From Salmonella enterica subsp. enterica serovar Choleraesuis (lineage in GTDB: Bacteria > Pseudomonadota > Gammaproteobacteria > Enterobacterales > Enterobacteriaceae), in the NCBI GenBank assembly GCA_022846635.1, contig AP025685.1:1054001-1118000 (forward strand): 64,000 bases of DNA, written 5' to 3'. Positions 18,052 to 27,992 of this stretch are shown piece by piece (within the stretch, counting starts at the first letter, position 1; each line of letters starts with the position of its first letter). The notes under the pieces are model-generated. The model was given only the letters and a program-made list of their open reading frames with translations, ran no database searches and had not been told where the DNA came from. Both the position numbers and the translations under genes were made by a program.

Positions 18052-18387
18052 ATGCCGAAGATTGTCTTTTTACCCCATCAGGATCTGTGTCCGGAAGGCA
18101 TGGTAGTTGAAGCGCAGGCCGGGGAAACTATTCTCGATGCCGCGCTGCGTAACGGTATTGAAGTGGAGCACGCCTGTGAGAAATCCTGCGCCTGCACCAC
18201 CTGCCATTGCATCGTGCGCGAAGGTTTTGACTCCCTGGCCGAAAGCAGCGAAGAAGAAGATGACATGCTGGATAAAGCGTGGGGGCTGGAGCCAGAAAGC
18301 CGCCTTGGCTGCCAGGCAAAAGTAACGGACGAGGATCTGGTTGTTGAGATACCGCGTTACACTATCAACCACGCGCGCGAGCATTAA
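18052..18387 (+). CDS. fdx: Fdx, [2Fe-2S] ferredoxin of the isc operon
   Basis: 111 residues of adrenodoxin type. Cluster ligands are Cys42, Cys48 and Cys51 in HACEKSCACTTCHC and the later Cys in SRLGCQAK. It gives electrons to IscS/IscU during cluster building. Its ATG follows the hscA stop by one base, so translation is probably coupled. Confidence 0.98.
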   Translation: MPKIVFLPHQDLCPEGMVVEAQAGETILDAALRNGIEVEHACEKSCACTTCHCIVREGFDSLAESSEEEDDMLDKAWGLEPESRLGCQAKVTDEDLVVEIPRYTINHAREH

Positions 18388-18458
18388 TTGCTGCCACAAA
18401 GCGTTACTTTTCCGGCCGTGACAATAGGTCCGGTAACCGGTAAATAACAGGGGGAAGT

Positions 18459-18659
18459 ATGGGACTTAAATGGACGGATAGCCGTGAGATTGGCGAGGCG
18501 CTGTATGACAGCCGCCCGGATATCGACCCAAAAACCGTACGTTTTACCGATCTGCATCAGTGGATTTGCGAGCTGGAAGAGTTCGACGATAATCCAGATG
18601 CTTCGAACGAAAAAATTCTGGAAGCTATCCTGCTGGTCTGGCTGGATGAAGCTGAATGA
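18459..18659 (+). CDS. iscX: IscX, acidic Fe-S assembly adaptor
   Basis: 66 residues with the IscX pattern [30 protein letters not shown] and a C-terminal LVWLDE. It is strongly acidic. It binds IscS at the frataxin surface and may act as an iron donor or regulator. It ends the isc operon and has its own ribosome site (GGGGAAG) after a 71-bp gap. Confidence 0.97.
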   Translation: MGLKWTDSREIGEALYDSRPDIDPKTVRFTDLHQWICELEEFDDNPDASNEKILEAILLVWLDEAE

Positions 18660-18663
18660 TTCC

Positions 18664-18690
18664 CGGGCTGCCAGTGGCAGCCCGTTTTCT
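18664..18690 (+). terminator. Terminator of the isc operon
   Basis: CGGGCTGCC, an AGT loop and GGCAGCCCG form a perfect 9-bp stem followed by TTTTCTT, just after iscX. Confidence 0.9.
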
Positions 18691-18725
18691 TACCGGCCTG
18701 ACCCCGACAAAATGGAGAATAATTA

Positions 18726-20012
18726 ATGACTGACGCTATGAAAATTACGCTGTCATCGCAACCGGCCGATGGCCGCTGGGGTGATAAAGCCTCTTTTAGT
18801 ATTACCGATGACGGAATCACGCTGCACCTGACCGGCAATGAGCCGCTGGCAACTATCCAGCGGGCGGCGCGCAAAATCGATGGCATGGGCCTGCGCCACG
18901 TAGAGCTGGCCGGTGATGGCTGGGATGTGGAGAAAAGCTGGGCTTTCTGGCTGGGCTACCGTGCACCGAAAGGACAGCGCCAGGTTGACTGGGCACCGTT
19001 GAGCGATGGCGAGCGCCAGGAGCTGGATAACCGCCTGAAGGTTATTGACTGGGTGCGCGACGTCATCAACGCATCGGCTGAAGAAGTGGGGCCAGGCCAG
19101 CTGGCTCAGCGCGCTATCGATCTGCTGAGCAGCGTCGCGGGCGATCGGGTCACTTACCGAATAGTCAAAGGCGAAGATCTGCGGGATCAAGGCTATATGG
19201 GGATCCATACCGTAGGGCGCGGATCGGTGCGTTCTCCGCTGATGCTTACCGCCGACTTCAACCCGACCGGCGATCCGGATGCGCCGGTTTATGCCTGCCT
19301 GGTCGGTAAAGGCATTACCTTTGATTCAGGTGGCTACAGCATCAAGCAGAGCGCCTTTATGGACTCAATGAAGTCTGACATGGGCGGTGCGGCGCTGGTG
19401 ACCGGCTCGCTGGCCTTCGCCATTACCCGCGGGCTGAACAAACGCGTGAAGCTGATTTTGTGCTGCGCCGACAACCTGATTAGCGGCAACGCCTTCAAAT
19501 TGGGCGATGTAATTACTTATCGTAACGGCAAAACCGTCGAAGTCATGAACACCGACGCCGAAGGTCGGCTGGTACTGGCTGATGGCCTGATTGATGCTTC
19601 TGCTCAGAAGCCACAGCTGATTATCGACTGCGCGACCCTTACCGGTGCGGCGAAAACGGCATTGGGCAATGATTATCACGCCCTGTTTAGCTTCGACGAT
19701 AAACTGGCGGCAAAACTGATGAACAGCGCCGGTCAGGAAGGGGAAGCTTTCTGGCGTCTGCCGCTGGCGGAGTTCCATCGCCATCAGCTGCCGTCTAATT
19801 TTGCCGAACTCAATAACACCGGTAGCGCCGCTTATCCGGCTGGCGCCAGCACCGCCGCCGGGTTCCTGTCACACTTTGTTGAAAACTACCACAAAGGCTG
19901 GCTGCATATTGACTGCTCGGCTACCTATCGTAAATCTGCGGTAGAGCAGTGGTCTGCCGGGGCGACCGGTATCGGTGTTCGCACCCTGGCTAATCTGTTA
20001 CTGGCCAAATAA
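18726..20012 (+). CDS. pepB: PepB, aminopeptidase B (M17 family)
   Basis: 428 residues, close to the E. coli length. The M17 active site is clear: [22 protein letters not shown] and the signature [14 protein letters not shown], which binds two metal ions. It removes N-terminal residues from short peptides in the cytoplasm. It follows iscX as in E. coli but lies beyond a terminator. The start [15 protein letters not shown] matches the family. Confidence 0.97.
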   Translation: MTDAMKITLSSQPADGRWGDKASFSITDDGITLHLTGNEPLATIQRAARKIDGMGLRHVELAGDGWDVEKSWAFWLGYRAPKGQRQVDWAPLSDGERQELDNRLKVIDWVRDVINASAEEVGPGQLAQRAIDLLSSVAGDRVTYRIVKGEDLRDQGYMGIHTVGRGSVRSPLMLTADFNPTGDPDAPVYACLVGKGITFDSGGYSIKQSAFMDSMKSDMGGAALVTGSLAFAITRGLNKRVKLILCCADNLISGNAFKLGDVITYRNGKTVEVMNTDAEGRLVLADGLIDASAQKPQLIIDCATLTGAAKTALGNDYHALFSFDDKLAAKLMNSAGQEGEAFWRLPLAEFHRHQLPSNFAELNNTGSAAYPAGASTAAGFLSHFVENYHKGWLHIDCSATYRKSAVEQWSAGATGIGVRTLANLLLAK

Positions 20013-20022
20013 GATCCTGCTT

Positions 20023-20051
20023 TAGCCCCGGTTTTTCCGGGGCTACTTTTA
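20023..20051 (+). terminator. Terminator of pepB
   Basis: TAGCCCCGG, a TTTTT loop and CCGGGGCTA form a 9-bp stem followed by CTTTTAT. Confidence 0.9.
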
Positions 20052-20158
20052 TCCGCCATTGCAATTCCCCCCAGGCCAGGCCGCCTGATATCTCCCATTA
20101 CCCATCGTGCATTTGCTGGCATAATATCCGCACGAAAGATTATCCGATGAAAATAACA

Positions 20159-20935
20159 ATGTCTGAATCCAGCTCTAAACCTACTCTTGAAACACTGCTT
20201 CAGCAGGCTGCAACTGAGCCTGCACATCGTCCTGCTTTTTTTAGGGCGCTGCTTGATGCCAGCGTCTGGGTACCTGGTTCCGCGCCAGAAAATGCCCACA
20301 ACGACGACGCTCTTGATCTTGAACACTGGGAAAAAGACGACGGTACCAGCGTTATTCCATTTTTCACCTCGCTGGAGGCACTCAACGAGGCCGTAGAAGA
20401 TGAGCAGGCATTTGTGGTGATGCCTACGCGAGAACTATTTGCCATGACGCTGGGAGAAACGCTGTTTCTTAATGCCCGGCTGCCAACGGGTAAAGAATTT
20501 ATGCCGCGGGAAATCGAGCACTTGTTGAGTAAAGAAGCATCCCCGCTCAGCCAGCAGACGCTGATTGAAGGGGATAGCGAGCTACTGCTTTCTGAAGTTG
20601 CCGAACCACCGGCACAGATGATTTCATCGCTGACGACGCTGTTTGCTTCTATTAATACCGTTAAACGGGCCTGGATCTGTTCCCTTAAGGAACATGCTGA
20701 AGGTGAATCCAGCTGGCTGATTGGTATTGAGGCGGTAGGGGATATTGAACAAATTATTCAGGCTGCCGGTAGCGTGGCGACCGATACCCTGCCGGGCGAC
20801 GAGCCGGTAGATATCTGCCTGATTGCCGAAAATGAGCCGGGAATTAGCCACTTCATGACATCGCATCTGACGCCTTTTTATGAGCGCCGATGGGGCAGTT
20901 TCCTGCGTGACCTGAAAACCCAGCGTATTATCTGA
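20159..20935 (+). CDS. sseB: SseB family protein (serine sensitivity enhancing B)
   Basis: 258 residues from the ATG at 20159, the same length as E. coli SseB. An ATG 12 bases upstream is in frame, but MSESSSK fits the family better; neither start has a strong ribosome site. Conserved blocks include TEPAHRPAFFRALLDASVWVPG, DLEHWEKDDGTSVIPFFTSL, LFLNARLPTGKEFMPREIEH and FYERRWGSFLRDLKTQRII (in parts). The molecular role is unknown; overexpression in E. coli increases serine sensitivity. It is convergent with sseA as in E. coli. Confidence 0.93.
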   Translation: MSESSSKPTLETLLQQAATEPAHRPAFFRALLDASVWVPGSAPENAHNDDALDLEHWEKDDGTSVIPFFTSLEALNEAVEDEQAFVVMPTRELFAMTLGETLFLNARLPTGKEFMPREIEHLLSKEASPLSQQTLIEGDSELLLSEVAEPPAQMISSLTTLFASINTVKRAWICSLKEHAEGESSWLIGIEAVGDIEQIIQAAGSVATDTLPGDEPVDICLIAENEPGISHFMTSHLTPFYERRWGSFLRDLKTQRII

Positions 20936-20963
20936 ATTCAGTCTTTCTGCAAAACATAAAATT

Positions 20964-20990
20964 AACGGGCCGAAAGGCCCGTTGTTATTT
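20964..20990. terminator. Bidirectional terminator between sseB and sseA
   Basis: AACGGGCC, a GAAA loop and GGCCCGTT are flanked by GTTATTT on one side and, on the minus strand, AATTTTATG on the other. Confidence 0.88.
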
Positions 20991-20994
20991 ACTG

Positions 20995-21840
20995 TCAGGC
21001 CGGTTCCCTCGGCAAGTCAGGGCGGCTGCCCCATTCGCCCCAGGAGCCGTCATACAGCGTAACATCGGTAGCGCCAAGCGTTGCCAGCGCCAGCACCACC
21101 ACCGCAGCCGTAACCCCGGAGCCGCAGCTGGCAACCACCGGGCGACGGATATCTACGCCAGCGGCATGGAATATCGATGCTAACTCATCCAGGGTGCGTA
21201 ACTCACCGTTGTCCACCAGACTATTCCACGGCACGTTGCGCGCGCCCGGAATATGGCCACGCAACAGGCCAGGGCGCGGTTCATCCACTTCGGCATTAAA
21301 GCGGTTAGCCGGGCGGGCATCAACTAACTGAATGTCGCCGCCTTCATGGCTAATAACCAGCACATCGGTCAGGCGTTTAATGGCTCCGCTATCAAAACTG
21401 GCGGTGAATTCGCTTTCCGGAGCCTTAACTTCGCCGCTTTCTAGTAACAGGCCTTCACGCTTCCATCCCGCAAGGCCTCCGGCCAGAATAGAGACATTTT
21501 CCGCCCCGAAGGTGCGCAGCATCCACCAGGCACGCGGCGCGGAGAAAAGATTACCTTCATCATAAATAATCAGATGACGGGTGGCCTCTACGCCCAGCTC
21601 ACGCATGGCAACGGCAAAGTTTTCCGGGCGCGGCATCATATGAGGGTAGGGGCTGGTGGCATCCGATAAGGCTTCGATATCAAAAAACAGTGCGCCGGGC
21701 AGATGCCCCTGGCGATATTCTTCTGGAATATCCCGGTCGCTTACTCCCGGAGGCGGCATACGAGCATCCAGAATCTGGATATCCGGATCGGAAATATGTT
21801 CTGCCAGCCAGTCACTGGCGACGAAGTATGAAGTCGACAT
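20995..21840 (-). CDS. sseA: SseA, 3-mercaptopyruvate sulfurtransferase
   Basis: 281 residues from the ATG at 21840 (MSTSYFVASDWLAEHI), the same length as E. coli SseA. A longer in-frame start at 21897 is not conserved, whereas GGAG precedes 21840. It has two rhodanese domains: the first holds DEGNLFSAPRAWWMLRTFG, and the second has the catalytic loop ASCGSGVTA, with the Gly-Ser-Gly-Val form that marks mercaptopyruvate rather than thiosulfate specificity. It moves sulfur from mercaptopyruvate to thiols or cyanide and can produce H2S. Confidence 0.95.
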   Translation of the reverse strand: MSTSYFVASDWLAEHISDPDIQILDARMPPPGVSDRDIPEEYRQGHLPGALFFDIEALSDATSPYPHMMPRPENFAVAMRELGVEATRHLIIYDEGNLFSAPRAWWMLRTFGAENVSILAGGLAGWKREGLLLESGEVKAPESEFTASFDSGAIKRLTDVLVISHEGGDIQLVDARPANRFNAEVDEPRPGLLRGHIPGARNVPWNSLVDNGELRTLDELASIFHAAGVDIRRPVVASCGSGVTAAVVVLALATLGATDVTLYDGSWGEWGSRPDLPREPA

Positions 21841-22188
21841 AATAGTCTCCGGTTCATCATTAGTCGGATGATTGTCGGTGTTTTTAGTTTCTCTCACAAG
21901 TCGGCCAGTGATCGAGTGGCCAATACAGGGTCTGATTAAATATGAGCTAAAAATGGCGAAATTACCGCGAGTTGCAACACGGCTTGCAACAAACTTTCCA
22001 ATTTAATTGTGGCAGTATGAAGGACGTTACCCGGCAGCAAGACGCAATTTCAGGCGTTTGGTTGTTGATGGTTATAAAAATTTTAAAAAAATGTTACTTG
22101 CGAGATAGGCAAGCCGTATATAGCTCATTATAATCGGCGCCGACACTTACCAGGGTATGCCCCACACACAATAAATTTAGAGGTAAAC
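21841..22188. other. sseA-ndk intergenic region (pbpC and yfhM absent)
   Basis: 348 bp without a credible gene. It carries the divergent promoters of sseA and ndk and an A/T-rich run (around 22075-22095). In E. coli pbpC and yfhM (over 7 kb) lie here. I saw no remnant of either in the reading frames. Confidence 0.7.
22106..22134 (+). promoter_or_regulatory. Probable ndk promoter
   Basis: TAGGCA (22106-22111, 4 of 6 matches to -35), a 17-bp spacer and a perfect TATAAT (22129-22134), 54 bp upstream of the start codon. Confidence 0.65.
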
Positions 22189-22620
22189 ATGGCACTTGAA
22201 CGCACTTTCTCCATCATTAAACCCAATGCCGTGGCGAAAAACGTAATTGGCAGCATTTTTGCCCGTTTTGAAACTGCTGGATTTAAAATTGTCGGTACCA
22301 AAATGCTGCAGCTCAGCTCCGAGCAGGCTCAGGGTTTCTATGCAGAACACGCGGGCAAGCCGTTCTTTGATGGTCTGGTTGCTTTTATGACCTCTGGCCC
22401 AATCGTCGTTTCTGTGCTGGAAGGTGAAGATGCCGTGCGTCGTCACCGCGAAATCCTCGGTGCTACTAACCCGGAAAATGCGCTGGCCGGTACTCTGCGT
22501 GCCGACTATGCCGACAGCCTGACCGAAAACGGTACCCACGGTTCTGATTCCGTTGAGTCTGCCGCTCGCGAAATCGCTTTCTTCTTCGCCGCTGACGAAG
22601 TCTGCGCACGCACCCGCTAA
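22189..22620 (+). CDS. ndk: Ndk, nucleoside diphosphate kinase
   Basis: 143 residues, the same as E. coli Ndk. [15 protein letters not shown] begins the protein and the phospho-histidine motif NGTHGSDS (His117 by family numbering) is intact. It passes gamma-phosphate from ATP to other nucleoside diphosphates through a phosphohistidine. A strong terminator separates it from rlmN. Confidence 0.99.
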   Translation: MALERTFSIIKPNAVAKNVIGSIFARFETAGFKIVGTKMLQLSSEQAQGFYAEHAGKPFFDGLVAFMTSGPIVVSVLEGEDAVRRHREILGATNPENALAGTLRADYADSLTENGTHGSDSVESAAREIAFFFAADEVCARTR

Positions 22621-22698
22621 TATAAGCGGCATCCCGTGTCTTTTTCACCGCATGCGGTGGGGAATTCTGGCATCCCGGCGCGGGAGTTTGTACAATAC

Positions 22699-22735
22699 GA
22701 CGCCCCTGTTAATAGTGACAGGGGCGTCTTCTTTT
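22699..22735 (+). terminator. Terminator of ndk
   Basis: GACGCCCCTGT pairs with ACAGGGGCGTC (11 bp, loop TAATAGTG) and is followed by TTCTTTTTAT. Confidence 0.93.
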
Positions 22736-22783
22736 TATCACCCATCAGGGGCCATAACGTGTAACAACGAGGCCGGAAAAAAT

Positions 22784-23947
22784 ATGTCTGAATCAATCGC
22801 ACCTGAAATGTCCGTTACGGGCGTTGCCAACAAAGCCGAAAAAATTAACCTGCTTGATCTTAACCGTACGCAAATGCGTGAGTTTTTTGCCTCTATGGGG
22901 GAAAAACCGTTCCGCGCCGATCAGGTTATGAAGTGGATCTATCACTATTGCAGTGATGATTTCGACGAAATGACCGATATCAACAAAGTGCTGCGCGGGA
23001 AACTTAAAGAGGTCGCGGAGATACGCGCTCCTGAGGTTGCGGAAGAGCAGCGCTCGGCCGATGGCACCATTAAGTGGGCGATTCGGATTGCCGACCAGCT
23101 GGTGGAAACCGTATATATCCCAGAAGAAGATCGCGCCACGCTGTGCGTTTCTTCTCAGGTAGGCTGTGCGCTGGAGTGCCAGTTTTGCTCTACCGCTCAG
23201 CAGGGCTTTAACCGCAACCTGCGGGTATCTGAAATTATTGGCCAGGTATGGCGCGCCGCGAAGATTATCGGTGCCCAGAAAAAAACCGGCGTTCGTCCTA
23301 TCACTAACGTGGTGATGATGGGGATGGGTGAGCCGTTGCTGAACCTCAATAACGTGGTTCCAGCCATGGAAATCATGCTTGATGATTTCGGGTTTGGTCT
23401 GTCCAAACGCCGCGTTACGCTGTCTACTTCAGGCGTGGTTCCGGCGCTGGAAAAACTGGGTGATATGATCGACGTGGCGCTGGCGATTTCTCTGCATGCG
23501 CCTACCGATGAAATTCGCGATCAAATCATGCCAATCAATAAAAAGTACAATATTGAGACTTTCCTTGGTGCGGTGCGTCGCTACCTTGAAAAGTCGAACG
23601 CCAATCAGGGGCGGGTCACGGTAGAGTACGTTCTACTCGATCATGTCAATGACGGCACCGAGCACGCGCACCAGTTGGCGGAATGCCTGAAAGATACGCC
23701 ATGTAAGATTAACCTGATTCCATGGAACCCGTTCCCGGGTGCGCCTTATGGCCGCAGCTCTAACAGTCGTATCGACCGCTTCTCTAAGGTACTGATGAGC
23801 TATGGTTTTACCACTATTGTGCGTAAAACTCGCGGTGATGATATTGATGCCGCCTGTGGTCAGCTGGCCGGTGAGGTTATCGACCGTACCAAGCGTACAA
23901 TGCGTAAGCGTATGCAGGGTGAAGCTATCGACATAAAATCCATCTAA
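22784..23947 (+). CDS. rlmN: RlmN, dual-specificity 23S rRNA/tRNA A2 methyltransferase (radical SAM)
   Basis: 387 residues from the ATG at 22784. A 77-codon in-frame extension upstream runs through the ndk terminator and is not real. The radical-SAM cluster motif is CALECQFC; the two catalytic cysteines lie in [10 protein letters not shown] and [11 protein letters not shown]. It methylates C2 of A2503 in 23S rRNA and A37 in some tRNAs by a methyl-cysteine route. The N-terminal 20 residues ([19 protein letters not shown]) vary between genera; from INLLDLNR onward it matches E. coli closely. Confidence 0.97.
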   Translation: MSESIAPEMSVTGVANKAEKINLLDLNRTQMREFFASMGEKPFRADQVMKWIYHYCSDDFDEMTDINKVLRGKLKEVAEIRAPEVAEEQRSADGTIKWAIRIADQLVETVYIPEEDRATLCVSSQVGCALECQFCSTAQQGFNRNLRVSEIIGQVWRAAKIIGAQKKTGVRPITNVVMMGMGEPLLNLNNVVPAMEIMLDDFGFGLSKRRVTLSTSGVVPALEKLGDMIDVALAISLHAPTDEIRDQIMPINKKYNIETFLGAVRRYLEKSNANQGRVTVEYVLLDHVNDGTEHAHQLAECLKDTPCKINLIPWNPFPGAPYGRSSNSRIDRFSKVLMSYGFTTIVRKTRGDDIDAACGQLAGEVIDRTKRTMRKRMQGEAIDIKSI

Positions 23948-24203
23948 ATGGTAACGCGACCGCATTGATGGCAAATTGTTCCGGTCATCATAAGCTGGCC
24001 GGGCAGAACGGGCGATAGTCCCCAATTATGAGTTTTTAGTGCAATAAACCCGGTGCGTTTTGTTGCACTTTGAGGCAGTATGTAGCGGCACAACAACAGT
24101 TTAGCCGCGCATAAGCTCACCCCCGTTGCATAAGGTCACGGACAGTATGGAAAAATCTGTCTATGGTTATGTATCCCGGCGGTGATTTGCTTAAACGATA
24201 AGT
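23948..24203 (+). other. rlmN-rodZ leader region with a hairpin
   Basis: Part of a 414-bp gap before rodZ. AGTGCAA (24038-24044) pairs with TTGCACT (24063-24069), with an inner AAAC/GTTT, forming an imperfect hairpin without a T-tract. It may be part of the rodZ 5' UTR. No clear terminator for rlmN and no convincing promoter were seen. Confidence 0.4.
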
Positions 24204-24365
24204 ATGCGTAATGTGCGCAGCTTACGCTGGGTGTTTCGCGGACGATTGCCGCAGGGCTATCTCCGTTCGCTTTATTTCGCGGCGTGGGGCTCTTTGCTCG
24301 ACTCTGAGCATAGGCCGGCGCCTGTTTCCTTAATCAGAACCGATCCAGCAGTTGTAGCTAAATGA
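24204..24365 (+). CDS. Possible 53-residue upstream ORF overlapping the rodZ start
   Basis: This frame encodes a basic 53-residue peptide beginning [20 protein letters not shown]. Its TGA overlaps the rodZ start codon as ATGA (24362-24365), the geometry of translational coupling. There is no good Shine-Dalgarno before its own ATG (TTAAACGATAAGT). The codons are not unusual for this genome. No domain was recognised. It may be a leader peptide for rodZ, whose own ribosome site is also poor, or a chance frame. Confidence 0.35.
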   Translation: MRNVRSLRWVFRGRLPQGYLRSLYFAAWGSLLDSEHRPAPVSLIRTDPAVVAK

Positions 24366-25429
24366 ATACTGAAGCCACTCACGAAAACAACGCAGCACAA
24401 ACTACCGGGGAACGCCTACGGACGGCGCGCGAACAAATGGGACTTAGCCAGCAGGCGGTTGCAGAACGCCTGTGCCTGAAGCTTTCGACCGTTCGTGATA
24501 TCGAGGAAGATAAAGCTCCTGCCGATCTCGCATCCACATTCTTACGTGGTTATATCCGCTCATATGCTCGTCTGGTGCACATTCCTGAAGAGGAACTGTT
24601 GCCGATGATGGCAAAACAGGCCCCACTAAAAGCAGCCAAAGTACAGCCAATGCAGAGCTTCTCGCTAGGAAAACGGCGTAAGAAGCGCGACGGATGGCTG
24701 ATGAGCATTACCTGGCTTATTCTGTTCATCGTGGTTGGGCTCACCGGCGCATGGTGGTGGCAGAACCACAAGGCGCAGCAGGACGAGTACACTACCATGG
24801 CCGAGCAGGCTGGCAGTGAAACAACCAATGCCGACGGTTCTCAGAACGTGCCATTAAGTACCGGTGACAGCCAGACGGCTACTGCTCCAGAAGCTACCGC
24901 CAGCACCACTCAGCCGACGGCAACTGAAGCGCCAGCTGTTGATGCCAATGCCAACGCTAACGCCCAGCCGGTTGCTCCGGTTCAGGACCCTAATGCAGTC
25001 GTTTCTCCGGGCCAGGCTCCGGTAGACTCACTGGCAAATGGTCAGGCTCCGGTTAATGGTCAGACTGCCGCTAACGCGCAGAATCCAGCGGCTCCGGCAA
25101 CAGCCGGTCAGATGCCAACCGATCCTGCCGCAGCCGCAACGCCGACTGCCGATCCTAATGCACTGGTTATGAACTTCACCGCTGATTGCTGGCTGGAAGT
25201 GACCGATGCTAACGGTAAAAAACTGTTTAGCGGTATGCAGCGTAATGGCGGCAACCTGAGCCTTTCCGGTCAGTTACCGTACAAACTTAAAATCGGCGCT
25301 CCGGCTGCCGTCCAGGCTCAGTTCCAGGGTAAACCTGTCGACCTTAGCCGTTTTATCAGAACTAACCAGGTTGCCCGTCTGACTCTGAAAGGTGAAGAAA
25401 CCGCACCAGCGCCAGCGATGGCTCAGTAA
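24362..25429 (+). CDS. rodZ: RodZ, MreB-binding cell-shape membrane protein
   Basis: 355 residues. The N-terminal Cro/C1-type helix-turn-helix ([19 protein letters not shown]) binds MreB in the cytoplasm. A basic stretch GKRRKKRDG precedes one membrane span ([22 protein letters not shown]). A long Thr/Ala/Pro/Gln-rich periplasmic linker has near-repeats of GQAPV. The C-terminal DUF4115 domain starts at [22 protein letters not shown]. It couples MreB to the elongation machinery. The linker differs from E. coli, as is usual. No clear Shine-Dalgarno is visible before the ATG. Confidence 0.96.
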   Translation: MNTEATHENNAAQTTGERLRTAREQMGLSQQAVAERLCLKLSTVRDIEEDKAPADLASTFLRGYIRSYARLVHIPEEELLPMMAKQAPLKAAKVQPMQSFSLGKRRKKRDGWLMSITWLILFIVVGLTGAWWWQNHKAQQDEYTTMAEQAGSETTNADGSQNVPLSTGDSQTATAPEATASTTQPTATEAPAVDANANANAQPVAPVQDPNAVVSPGQAPVDSLANGQAPVNGQTAANAQNPAAPATAGQMPTDPAAAATPTADPNALVMNFTADCWLEVTDANGKKLFSGMQRNGGNLSLSGQLPYKLKIGAPAAVQAQFQGKPVDLSRFIRTNQVARLTLKGEETAPAPAMAQ

Positions 25430-25453
25430 GACGAGCAGGTAGAGAGAGTAGTC

Positions 25454-26572
25454 ATGCATAATCAGGCCCCTATTCAACGTCGCGCATCAAAGCGGATTTA
25501 CGTTGGGAATGTGCCAATCGGTGACGGGGCGCCTATTGCCGTCCAGTCTATGACCAACACTCGCACCACTGATGTGGATGCGACGGTGGCCCAGATTAAG
25601 GCACTGGAACGCGTCGGCGCAGATATTGTGCGCGTGTCGGTTCCGACTATGGATGCGGCGGAAGCTTTCCGCCTCATCAAGCAGCAGGTTAATGTGCCGC
25701 TGGTAGCCGATATTCACTTCGATTATCGCATCGCGCTTAAAGTGGCCGAATACGGGGTTGATTGCCTGCGCATCAACCCCGGCAATATCGGCAATGAAGA
25801 GCGCATCCGCCAGGTGGTGGACTGCGCTCGCGATAAAAACATTCCTATCCGTATAGGTGTTAACGCCGGATCGCTGGAGAAAGATCTTCAGGAGAAGTAC
25901 GGCGAGCCAACGCCTCAGGCCTTGCTGGAATCGGCAATGCGCCACGTCGATCATCTGGACAGACTCAACTTCGAAAACTTCAAAGTCAGCGTTAAGGCTT
26001 CTGATGTTTTTCTGGCGGTTGAGGCCTATCGCCTGCTGGCGAAGCAAATTGTTCAGCCTCTGCATCTCGGGATTACCGAAGCCGGCGGCGCTCGTAGCGG
26101 TTCGGTGAAGTCTGCAATCGGTCTGGGCCTGCTGCTCTCGGAAGGTATCGGTGATACTTTGCGCGTTTCGCTGGCGGCCGATCCGGTTGAAGAGATAAAG
26201 GTCGGATTTGATATTCTGAAATCACTGCGTATTCGCGCGCGTGGTATCAACTTTATCGCCTGCCCGACCTGTTCCCGTCAGGAGTTCGACGTTATCGGAA
26301 CCGTTAACGCTTTGGAGCAGCGCCTTGAAGACATCATCACACCTATGGATGTTTCCATTATTGGCTGTGTGGTTAACGGGCCAGGCGAAGCGCTGGTTTC
26401 CGATCTCGGTGTGACCGGCGGCAATCGCAAGAGCGGTTTCTATGAAGATGGAGATCGCAAAGATCGTCTGGATAACAACGATATGATCGATCAGCTTGAG
26501 GCGAAAATTCGCGCTAAAGCCGCTATGCTCGACCAAAGCCGACGTATCGATATCCAGCATCTGGAAAAATAA
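25454..26572 (+). CDS. ispG: IspG, (E)-4-hydroxy-3-methylbut-2-enyl-diphosphate synthase
   Basis: 372 residues. A TIM-barrel N-terminal part ([27 protein letters not shown]) is followed by the [4Fe-4S] domain with Cys in [10 protein letters not shown] and the later [10 protein letters not shown]. It makes HMBPP from ME-cPP, the sixth step of the MEP isoprenoid route. It starts 24 bp after rodZ, in the rodZ-ispG-hisS-yfgM-bamB-der gene cluster. Confidence 0.99.
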   Translation: MHNQAPIQRRASKRIYVGNVPIGDGAPIAVQSMTNTRTTDVDATVAQIKALERVGADIVRVSVPTMDAAEAFRLIKQQVNVPLVADIHFDYRIALKVAEYGVDCLRINPGNIGNEERIRQVVDCARDKNIPIRIGVNAGSLEKDLQEKYGEPTPQALLESAMRHVDHLDRLNFENFKVSVKASDVFLAVEAYRLLAKQIVQPLHLGITEAGGARSGSVKSAIGLGLLLSEGIGDTLRVSLAADPVEEIKVGFDILKSLRIRARGINFIACPTCSRQEFDVIGTVNALEQRLEDIITPMDVSIIGCVVNGPGEALVSDLGVTGGNRKSGFYEDGDRKDRLDNNDMIDQLEAKIRAKAAMLDQSRRIDIQHLEK

Positions 26573-26580
26573 TGTGCGCT

Positions 26581-26599
26581 GGGAAGCCGTGGGCTTCCC
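26581..26599 (+). promoter_or_regulatory. Stem-loop between ispG and hisS
   Basis: GGGAAGCC pairs with GGCTTCCC around a GTG loop. No T-tract follows, so it is more likely an mRNA-stabilising or processing hairpin than a terminator. Confidence 0.4.
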
Positions 26600-26685
26600 G
26601 TGTATGATTGAGCCCGCATGGCGCCCGCAAGCCGGGAGTTGCCTGATTTCGGGTTCATTTTTTGTATCAGACATAGAGAAATAAC

Positions 26686-27960
26686 GTGGCAAAAAATATC
26701 CAAGCCATCCGCGGCATGAACGATTATCTGCCGGGCGAAACTGCCATCTGGCAGCGTCTTGAGCGCACCCTTAAACAGGTGTTGAGCGGTTACGGTTATA
26801 GCGAAATCCGTTTGCCGATTGTAGAGCAGACCCCGTTATTCAAACGCGCGATCGGCGAAGTGACCGACGTGGTTGAAAAAGAGATGTACACCTTCGAAGA
26901 CCGCAACGGCGATAGCCTGACTTTGCGTCCGGAAGGTACCGCGGGCTGCGTGCGCGCCGGGATCGAACATGGTCTGTTGTACAATCAGGAGCAACGGCTG
27001 TGGTACACCGGCCCAATGTTCCGCCACGAACGTCCTCAGAAAGGGCGCTATCGTCAATTTCATCAGCTGGGTGTCGAAGTGTTTGGCCTGCAGGGGCCGG
27101 ATATTGACGCCGAGCTTATTATGCTTATTGCCCGCTGGTGGCGTGAGCTGGGTATTTCCGAGCACGTCGCACTTGAGCTGAACTCTATCGGCTCTCTGGA
27201 AGCCCGCGCTAACTATCGTGATGCGCTGGTCGCTTATCTGGAACAGTTTAAAGATAAACTGGACGAAGATTGCAAACGCCGGATGTATACCAACCCGCTG
27301 CGCGTGCTGGATTCCAAAAATCCAGATGTGCAGGCCCTGCTGAACGACGCGCCAGAGCTTAAAGATTATCTGGACGACGAATCACGCGAGCACTTTGCAG
27401 GTTTGTGCGCCATCCTTGACGCTGCGGGCATCAAGTACACCATAAACCAGCGTCTGGTGCGTGGTCTGGACTACTACAACCGTACCGTGTTTGAGTGGGT
27501 GACCAATAGCCTTGGCGCTCAGGGTACCGTTTGTGCCGGCGGCCGTTATGACGGTCTGGTTGAACAACTGGGCGGCCGCGCAACCCCTGCGGTGGGTTTT
27601 GCGATGGGTCTGGAGCGTATGGTTCTGCTGGTGCAGGCCGTTAACCCGGATTTCGTTGCTGAGCCTCCGGTTGAGGTTTATGTCGTTTCCTCTGGCGCAG
27701 GCGCGCAAACTGCCGCGTTATTAATGGCCGAACGCCTGCGTAATGAGCTACCGGAATGCCGCGTGATGACCAACTGCGGCGGCGGTAACTTTAAGAAACA
27801 GTTTACCCGCGCTGACAAGTGGGGAGCCCGAGTGGCGCTGGTTCTGGGCGAAGATGAAGTCGCATCAGGCCAGGTAGTTATCAAAGATCTGCGTTCTGGT
27901 GAGCAGCAAAGCGTTGCTCAGTCTGAAGCGGCAGAACACCTGAAAACGCTGTTGGGTTAA
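26686..27960 (+). CDS. hisS: HisS, histidyl-tRNA synthetase
   Basis: 424 residues, the E. coli length, starting with GTG. Class II aminoacyl-tRNA synthetase motifs are present: motif 1 around [14 protein letters not shown], motif 2 [17 protein letters not shown], the histidine-specific loops [15 protein letters not shown] and the motif 3 region [13 protein letters not shown]. The C-terminal anticodon-binding domain contains [17 protein letters not shown]. It charges tRNA-His. Confidence 0.99.
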   Translation: MAKNIQAIRGMNDYLPGETAIWQRLERTLKQVLSGYGYSEIRLPIVEQTPLFKRAIGEVTDVVEKEMYTFEDRNGDSLTLRPEGTAGCVRAGIEHGLLYNQEQRLWYTGPMFRHERPQKGRYRQFHQLGVEVFGLQGPDIDAELIMLIARWWRELGISEHVALELNSIGSLEARANYRDALVAYLEQFKDKLDEDCKRRMYTNPLRVLDSKNPDVQALLNDAPELKDYLDDESREHFAGLCAILDAAGIKYTINQRLVRGLDYYNRTVFEWVTNSLGAQGTVCAGGRYDGLVEQLGGRATPAVGFAMGLERMVLLVQAVNPDFVAEPPVEVYVVSSGAGAQTAALLMAERLRNELPECRVMTNCGGGNFKKQFTRADKWGARVALVLGEDEVASGQVVIKDLRSGEQQSVAQSEAAEHLKTLLG

Positions 27961-27992
27961 TCCCCGCGGGTTCACTGAAGGAGAAGGACGGC

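Noticed and set aside
22553..22783. 77-codon N-terminal extension of rlmN
   Set aside because: It begins inside ndk and crosses the ndk terminator; the conserved RlmN start is at 22784.
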